From positions 1 through 10,800 of the forward strand of contig JAOXYC010225793.1 in the NCBI GenBank assembly GCA_028565715.1: 10,800 nucleotides of DNA, given 5' to 3'. The notes under the pieces are model-generated. The model worked only from the letters and a program-made list of their open reading frames with translations, was not told the DNA's origin and made no database searches. The position numbers and the translations under genes are program-made. Shown piece after piece: positions 6,130 to 10,800 of the stretch (its first letter is position 1; every line of letters begins with the position of its first letter). Source of the stretch: Phoronis pallida. Its lineage: Eukaryota; Phoronida; Phoronidae.

Positions 6130-9100
6130 GTTAGTATAGATTATTCGTATAGATAGCCTAGTACTTGAAGCCAACTGCTGCTCCTACAGTTCAGAATCAG
6201 CCAAAGGCCAATAATTTACAAACTTGATGAAATATGAAGTTATAAATTCATGTATCAGCTGTGACAAGTCTGAGTTTCTCTATCCTTGGGGTAAAACCTA
6301 GGACTTCCAAATTCACAGACCTTTTAAGGTGTTTAAAAACACTTGAACTTTAAATATTAACAAAAACTTAAATCTATGGCAAAGTCTTGTATAGTAATTA
6401 ATAGGACTACAGGAAAAGCATGTTATTAACTTAAAAACATTCTTTTACAGACATGGAAATGCTGTTCGAAACATTCATGGCTATTTCAGCAACTTAGAGT
6501 AAGTATTTCATAAAACAAATTAGAACTGTAAAAGTCTAGAAATTTAAAGCTAATTACAAATTGAAAACTAACACTTTTACCTGAGTTGTAAGCTTTAAAG
6601 GTATTTACAACTATTTCTGAATGAGCTCTAGGATGGTCTACAATGCTATCATTATGCTAGAAAAATCAATTTTAGTGAAAAAAATAATTTTTTGAAAAAC
6701 TTATTTTTGATATTTTGATCAAATCTGATGTCACTGGCACGCAATTCATAGCTAAACACATTGGAAAAAAACGGGTTTTTTTCAAATGATTTCAAGATTT
6801 GAATTCCAAACAAGAAAATTGCCAAACGTATTTTTAGCTGGGATCCCTACATTAAACATTTTTGGCAATTTTCTTGTTTGGAATTCAAATCTTGAAATCA
6901 TTTGAAAAACACATATTTTTCCAATGTGTTTGGCTCTGACTTGCGTGCCAGTGACATCACAGATTTGATTAAAATATCAAAAATATTTTTTTTCCACTAA
7001 AATTTATTGATCTAGCATCATGATAGCATTGTAGACCATCCTAGAGATCATTCAGAAATAGTTGCAAATACCTTTAAATTCTGGGTAACATGACATGATT
7101 GTAAATTGATAAACTTCTACACTATGTAAAAAACAATTTGGCGCATATGACTAAACATTATGTTAATAACAGGTATCGGAAGTGCTGTCTCAATCTCGTC
7201 CCAGGCTATCGTACAACATTTAGTAACATGATGCGATTAGTCAAACCTAATGAAAATGTGCCATCTGAAGAAAACTTAGTGGCAACCAGACCAATGTTGA
7301 GGAGAAGGTCTGCTGATTTAACGCAACAGGTAAATAACAATTAAATTATGATAACATGTTCATCATGACTGAAACCCCTCCTAATTACCGCAATATTAAA
7401 AAAAGAAATTGCAAAAATGCAGTTTCTAAGAAATTCACTGACTAGATAAAAAGTTGGGATGATAGAATGATAACAGAATTTGTGAACATTAGATGATTCA
7501 AAGCAAATAAATGTATGCTTTTACTGGCAGAAAGTGATAAATTTTGAAAATCGACAGAACCCAGTCGGGTTCTAAATTTTTCTGTCTTTTCAAAATTTAT
7601 GATTCAAAGCGTCATTGCTAATTTGGTATGCACTTGATACATCTATGAAAAAGTCAAATTTGTTCTCTTCAGGAGGTGATTGTCTTCCGATATGCTTTTC
7701 TATGTGCACAGTACCCTCAATTATGCGCTCCAAGACCACCCAAGACCCCTGTCAGTCCCACAGTCAAAACATTCACTGCACACAGAACCTCGATACCAGG
7801 AACTATTGTTGAGGGGGTGCCCTCTGAGACGAGCGATAATGAGGAGTTATCTTCACTGATACAGCCAGAAAATCTGTGTGAACATTTGCGGTCTGCGTTT
7901 GGGTTAACTATCCCAGAAGTACAGCTTCATGAACGCAGACTGAAAGAAATCTATGGGAAAAAGTCATTGTCTAAGGTTTGGTTGAGGGCTTTATTTATAT
8001 TGGATATAGAAATGTTTGGATGTTTAGTCGGCTAGTTTTTCTTCAGATATTTTACTTAGCAACATTGATATCACAAGAGTGAATGTTGACTTATTATCAA
8101 CTTAAATTTCAAGGCTTCCTGAAAAAACTAGGTATTGTTTGAATTCAGATTTATTTAGTTAGAATATTAGTTTCAATCATCATTTGGGATTGTATTTCTT
8201 ACATAAGGCTTAGTATTCATAAGGAATTAAGCTACTTGCAGAAAACCTGCCAGGGAGGAAATGTCATCCTGAATGGTGTCTAGGTAGAAATTGGTGGATT
8301 TTCTCAAAAATGCTAAAAATCTTGACAAATTCAACAATTTTTTTGTAAGAAATAAATCAGGAGTGTTAGTAGATACAGAAACATATGGAAATAAGACAGT
8401 TGTAAATTACTGGTATATCTATACTTTGCCTTGCAGATTCTCGTTGAAGAACTAGTGAATCAACTGTCAGTATTAGAAAACAATCGTCATCCATTTTATA
8501 ACCCAAAGAATTTCATGGTAAGTTGCTTAGTGTGAACAAATATGCAAATGCTTTGAAACCTGAAGAATGCTGAGTTTTTTTGAGTTTTTAAATACATTTA
8601 TTAGTCATGAAAACGAACATATTTACAATAATTGAATAATAACAAAAATATACATTATTCATCAATGGCCAAGGGATGATCAAAAGGCCTATGCCGCTAG
8701 TATTACCATCCTGTTTCAGAGGTTGTTTGAAACTTTCAATCGTCCGTATTTTGCAATAAGTGAATTTCAAATATACAGGTAACCATTTCAAATATACAAG
8801 TTACATGAAAGGTTCGATTTCCTAAAGAGTATTGTAATCAGAAAATGAGTCGGATAATAATCCGATCAAACTGAAATATTGAAATACTGTCTAGTCTGAG
8901 TTATATCATTGTGGTCACATTTCAGTTATTAGATCATTGTTTATGACCTGTACTGTGGACAGTCTCAATATTGTTATCTGTATTTGCACTTGATATTTGA
9001 GATAGTGTGGAGAGGGTAATCGGTGTTCAGGGGGTTCACATATTGTTTTTAGACATATGTCATAGGTCATATGTGATTTTGATACACTTTGATTTGTTAT

Positions 9101-10800
9101 TCTAAAAATACTCACATTTCATGTAACACATTATGAAATCGGTGTATATGCTATGTTTCATGTTCCTATGGCAACTACCAATGCTTTGACTATTCAACAA
9201 GTTTTCATCAATTATGAATGAAAAAGATTAAGAAAATTCTGCTGGGAATGGACTTCAACCACTGATTTCGCATTATGTTATGTACTGTTAACTTGTGCAA
9301 TTAGCACAAAGGCATTTTAAATGGATTTTTTTTAGTTTTTAGCACTTTAACTTGTGAATTTCATCCTTTCATCATTTAGTTTCTTTTCACATTATTTCCA
9401 CTGTGAAATCATCCTTGTTTATTAAATCACACAGCCCACATTGATTTTGAAAGATAATCTAATCTCTTGTTAAATCACTGCTTATCACGAGGCAAAGTCA
9501 AATGCCCTGAATATCACATTTGCTTCGTGTAGGATTCATTGGGGCAATTCAGTTCTGTACATATAATATTGAAATAAATAAGTTCCTGTTAGAATAGCAA
9601 TATTTAAAGATACTGTCGCCTCGTTGGTACCGATCTGGCGTCAAAATTCCATATCAACTAGACATTTTGTGTATGAGTCCTTTGATGAACATAACTAACT
9701 TGCATCTGAGTAAAAAAATTCAAAAAAATCTGCAAAGGGGTGAATTGAGAGTTTTTGTGGCCATTTTTAACCTACAATTAAGCAAAGGTTAGACTTTTAT
9801 CAGATAAAAGGCTCTCAAATCACCCCTTACAGATTTTTTTGAATTTTTTGACTCAGTTGCAAGTTAGTTAAATTCATCAAAGGACTCATACACACAATTT
9901 CTAGTTGATTTGAATTTTGACCCCAGATCCGGACCAACAAGGAGACAGTATCTTTAATTTTGAATTTTACGTTTTTCTTTTCAAAAATGGTGTAATTTAT
10001 CTCTGAATTGTTTGTTCACTGCAGGAATTTAGAACTGTCAGCTTCACTATGGAAGGTTAAAATTCAACAGTTATCATGCCTGACCTTAAGTTTATTTTCT
10101 AATTCATTCTTTACAACTTTGATGTATTTTTTCTAATTACAGAGTCGTAATGGTTATGATCTCTGGCAGCAGTCAGAGAGAAACCACATCATGCAGTTGA
10201 TTAGTAAGTTCTGGGGACATTCATTACCGCCACCTAGTGGCAATCAAGTACAGGATTTAGAGAACAAACATGACGAGTACAGACTGCTACAGGGGCAGTT
10301 AATCAGGTAACTATATTATGCATTTGCAGAGTTACATGTTTTAATATTTTAAACAATGAATTGATTGGTTACTTCTTGTACCAAGTCGTCGGAATTTCAA
10401 CAGTGTTAACATATGTCTGTAAAATAGGACCGGACATTATTTCTCAAAACGCCGCAAAAATTTCACCTCTAAAGGCACAGGCACCAGCCCCCAAAGGTGA
10501 GTGAGGGCCCTGTCACGTATGTTGTAATAAAAAAAATATCCGACCGTATTTCAACAGTTGATATTTCAATAGAGAGAATTACTTTAGGTAATTACCTAAT
10601 CTACAATTTGGAGTTTACCTAAACGTTACCTAAGCCTTACCTAAAGGTTACCTACCCAGGGTCAGGGAAGACACCCGGACACCATTATTATGTATGATGA
10701 ATTGCAACTGTTACTATTCCAGATATGACAGTGACTGCAGGCAGTCTGGTCAGATGCCATCCAGACATGGTGCCATATTTCTATCACTATCATCACAACG
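5942..10800 (+). CDS. Right gene, plus strand: unrecognised soluble protein, 3' end outside window
   Basis: Spliced model: 5942-6129, 6451-6498, 7173-7329, 7673-7975, 8437-8517, 10143-10306, 10428-10496, 10723-10800 (1088 nt, 362 complete codons, open at the edge). Every junction keeps the frame (phases 2, 2, 0, 0, 0, 2, 2) with GT-AG borders. The start is the first ATG in frame after a TAG at 5915. The protein begins MLASSEHQPYFTLHQGMWDQ. It has no signal peptide or membrane span, and alternates helical segments with a Pro/Ser/Thr-rich linker (about 150-190). The pattern of conserved-looking aromatic and charged residues suggests an intracellular scaffold or regulatory protein, but I cannot name the family and give no function. 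Without the 69-nt exon 7 the frame would also remain open, so two isoforms are possible. Confidence 0.85.
6130..6450 (+). other. Right gene, intron 1
   Basis: This is a 321-bp GT-AG intron in phase 2. I see no repeat, exon or RNA gene in it. Confidence 0.7.
6451..6498 (+). CDS. Right gene, second coding exon (48 nt)
   Basis: The acceptor TTCTTTTACAG ends at 6450 and the donor is TTAGA|GTAAGTAT, close to consensus. It completes Arg63 and encodes HGNAVRNIHGYFSNL, then two bases of Glu79. It is symmetric (phase 2-2). Confidence 0.8.
6499..7172 (+). other. Right gene, intron 2, mostly a foldback element
   Basis: This is a 674-bp GT-AG intron in phase 2. The foldback element at 6595-7077 makes up about 480 bp. 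Outside it the intron would be only about 190 bp, so the element probably expanded a short ancestral intron. Confidence 0.75.
6595..7077. mobile_element. Foldback element B, ~480 bp, bounded by TTAA
   Basis: The two halves are inverted copies. The ends are TTAAAGGTATTTACAACTATT (6595) and its counterpart ending AAATACCTTTAA (7077). The matching continues with scattered mismatches to a perfect 47-bp inverted repeat at the centre (6780-6826 with 6861-6907) around a 34-nt spacer. TTAA, within TTTAAA, sits at both borders, as expected for TTAA-targeting DNA transposons such as piggyBac and their non-autonomous derivatives. No transposase is encoded. Confidence 0.8.
7173..7329 (+). CDS. Right gene, third coding exon (157 nt, residues 79-131)
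   Basis: The acceptor TTAATAACAG ends at 7172 and the donor is CAACAG|GTAAAT. It completes Glu79, then YRKCCLNLVPGYRTTFSNMM and a basic segment ending MLRRRSADLTQQ. RRRS (122-125) fits a basophilic kinase site (inference). The polypyrimidine tract of the acceptor is poor, but the frame fits on both sides. Confidence 0.8.
7493..7504. repeat. Left 12-bp direct repeat of element copy 2
   Basis: ATGATTCAAAGC is identical to 7599-7610. It differs from the repeat flanking copy 1, as expected for duplicated target sites. Confidence 0.7.
7505..7598. mobile_element. Small hairpin-bearing mobile element, copy 2, flanked by 12-bp direct repeats
   Basis: The 94-bp insert is bracketed by a perfect 12-bp direct repeat ATGATTCAAAGC (7493-7504 and 7599-7610). 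Its blocks at 7505-7542 and 7575-7593 match copy 1 (676-713 and 754-772) with one mismatch and none. The middle differs. Here the stem is AGAACCC/GGGTTCT (7556-7562 with 7567-7573) with a 4-nt loop, so the hairpin is kept while the sequence has changed. The outer part also folds, TTTTGAAAA (7542-7550) pairing with TTTTCAAAA (7587-7595). Confidence 0.7.
7599..7610. repeat. Right 12-bp direct repeat of element copy 2
   Basis: ATGATTCAAAGC is identical to 7493-7504. The match ends at exactly 12 bp on both sides. Confidence 0.7.
7673..7975 (+). CDS. Right gene, fourth coding exon (303 nt, residues 132-232)
   Basis: The acceptor TTCTCTTCAG ends at 7672, phase 0. The exon encodes EVIVFRYAFLCAQYPQL, then the Pro-rich linker APRPPKTPVSPT (150-161), an acidic Ser/Glu patch SETSDNEELSS (182-192) and a helical end LHERRLKEIYGKKSLSK. 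The donor AAG|GTTTGG is weak beyond the GT. Read through, the frame would stop 20 codons later. No better donor lies within that extension. Confidence 0.82.
7976..8436 (+). other. Right gene, intron 4
   Basis: This is a 461-bp intron in phase 0 with a weak GTTTGG donor and a good TTGCAG acceptor. I see no repeat or RNA gene. A short exon-like segment at 8242-8283 ends in an in-frame stop and is not accepted as an exon. Confidence 0.65.
8437..8517 (+). CDS. Right gene, fifth coding exon (81 nt, residues 233-259)
   Basis: The acceptor TTTGCCTTGCAG ends at 8436 and the donor is CATG|GTAAGTTG, a strong site. It is phase 0 at both ends and encodes ILVEELVNQLSVLENN followed by RHPFYNPKNFM. The first part continues the helical or coiled character from the previous exon. 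Confidence 0.82.
8764..8804. repeat. 21-bp tandem duplication
   Basis: ATTTCAAATATACAGGTAACC (8764) is followed directly by ATTTCAAATATACAAGTTAC (8785). The first 14 bases are identical and the rest nearly so. Confidence 0.6.
9604..9957. mobile_element. Foldback element C, 354 bp, bounded by TTAA
   Basis: The ends are TTAAAGATACTGTC (9604) and GACAGTATCTTTAA (9957), perfect inverted repeats including TTAA. The arms continue inward with mismatches through the GTTGGT and AGATC region, then CAAAATTC and TTTGATGAA, and a well-matched segment around AAAAAAATTC and AGGGGTGA. The loop is near 9770-9790. No coding capacity. The terminal pattern (TTAA then AG, purine-rich) resembles element B, which suggests related transposases, but the interiors differ. 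Confidence 0.78.
10143..10306 (+). CDS. Right gene, sixth coding exon (164 nt, residues 260-313)
   Basis: The acceptor TTCTAATTACAG ends at 10142 and the donor is ATCAG|GTAACT (phase 2). It encodes SRNGYDLWQQSERNHIMQLI, then SKFWGHSLPPPSGNQ and a charged helix DLENKHDEYRLLQGQLIR. The Trp residues and the even pattern of charged residues look like conserved folded sequence. Confidence 0.85.
10428..10496 (+). CDS. Right gene, seventh coding exon (69 nt), possible cassette exon
   Basis: The acceptor TGTAAAATAG ends at 10427 and the donor AAAG|GTGAGTGAG is the best match to consensus in the gene. The length is exactly 23 codons. It enters and leaves in phase 2 and is open throughout, encoding (R)TGHYFSKRRKNFTSKGTGT then SPQ. 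The exon is basic, with KRRK at its centre. It is GC- and CpG-richer than the surrounding intron. Exons 6 and 8 also join directly in frame without it, so it may be alternatively included. Confidence 0.62.
10585..10657. repeat. Palindrome and 11-bp tandem repeat built on TTACCTAA
   Basis: A 14-bp perfect palindrome TAGGTAATTACCTA (10585-10598) is followed by four tandem units starting at 10615, 10626, 10637 and 10648. They read TTACCTAAACG, TTACCTAAGCC, TTACCTAAAGG and TTACCTACCC. The period is exactly 11 bp and the first six bases of each unit are invariant. It lies in the last intron of the right gene, between exons 7 and 8. Confidence 0.7.
10723..10800 (+). CDS. Right gene, eighth coding exon, cut by the window edge
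   Basis: The acceptor TTACTATTCCAG ends at 10722, phase 2. It completes an Arg codon and encodes YDSDCRQSGQMPSRHGAIFL then SLSSQ, still open at the window end. The gene continues to the right. Confidence 0.78.

Larger units (their letters stand above)
7330..7672 (+). other. Right gene, intron 3, carrying a small mobile element
   Basis: This is a 343-bp GT-AG intron in phase 0. It contains element copy 2 with its direct repeats at 7493-7610, and nothing else that I can support. Confidence 0.7.
8518..10142 (+). other. Right gene, intron 5
   Basis: This is a 1625-bp GT-AG intron in phase 0, the longest in the window. It holds a 21-bp duplication (8764-8804), a small perfect hairpin TCGGAT/ATCCGA (8850-8865) and a TTAA-bounded foldback (9604-9957). 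The remaining stretches, 8518-8760 and 8870-9600, are AT-rich with nothing that I can support. Confidence 0.7.

Noticed and set aside
7556-7585. Possible tRNA-derived B box in element copy 2 (GGGTTCTAAAT)
   Set aside because: It departs from the B-box consensus at key positions and has no A box at the right distance. Copy 1 lacks it altogether.
8242-8283. 42-nt exon-like segment in intron 4 between CTTGCAG and a GT (AG|GTAGAAA)
   Set aside because: In the required phase it ends with TAG, and the acceptor lacks a pyrimidine tract. A poison exon cannot be excluded, but there is no positive evidence.
8588-8791. 67-codon minus-strand frame
   Set aside because: It lies in an intron of the right gene, with AT-driven composition and no splice context. 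It also overlaps a simple 21-bp duplication.
8915-9115. 66-codon minus-strand frame
   Set aside because: It is intronic with no coding signs and no flanking splice sites that would fit.
10025-10055. 31-nt exon-like segment between CACTGCAG and GGTTAA in intron 5
   Set aside because: Its length is not a multiple of three, while exons 5 and 6 join perfectly in phase 0 without it.

Overview
The window reads as AT-rich metazoan nuclear DNA, most likely from an invertebrate; I cannot name the species. The evidence is short coding exons separated by GT-AG introns, intact reading frames across every junction I propose, and several small non-autonomous mobile elements. I see no prokaryotic features, rRNA, tRNA or CRISPR array.

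Two protein-coding genes lie head to head, and each runs off an edge of the window. The left gene is on the minus strand. Its ATG is at 3513 in a 1.9 kb exon. Three shorter exons follow (1351-1280, 658-518, 69-1), all joined in the same splice phase. They give at least 727 residues of a Ser/Thr/Asn-rich, mostly disordered, probably nuclear protein that I cannot assign to a family. The right gene is on the plus strand. Its ATG is at 5942, with an in-frame stop upstream and a splice acceptor at 5890. Eight coding exons reach the right edge and give at least 362 residues of a mostly soluble protein that I also do not recognise. Exon 7 (10428-10496) is a 69-nt frame-preserving exon with an excellent donor and may be a cassette exon.

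The 2.4 kb between the two start codons (3519-5890) should hold both promoters and the untranslated first exons. It contains two diverged copies of a ~105 bp foldback element. It also holds a 52-codon minus-strand ORF with coding-like composition and raised CpG (4412-4570). Two E-box plus ATGGMG motif pairs each point toward one of the genes.

Mobile DNA accounts for much of the rest. A ~480 bp near-perfect foldback between TTAA sites fills most of intron 2 of the right gene. A second TTAA-bounded foldback (9604-9957) lies in intron 5. Two copies of a ~100 bp hairpin-bearing element sit in introns of the two genes (671-781 and 7505-7598), each flanked by its own perfect 12-bp direct repeat. 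The first landed exactly at a splice acceptor of the left gene and duplicated it. No single large new system is evident. The best leads are the element families, the duplicated acceptor, the frame-preserving exon and the small minus-strand ORF.
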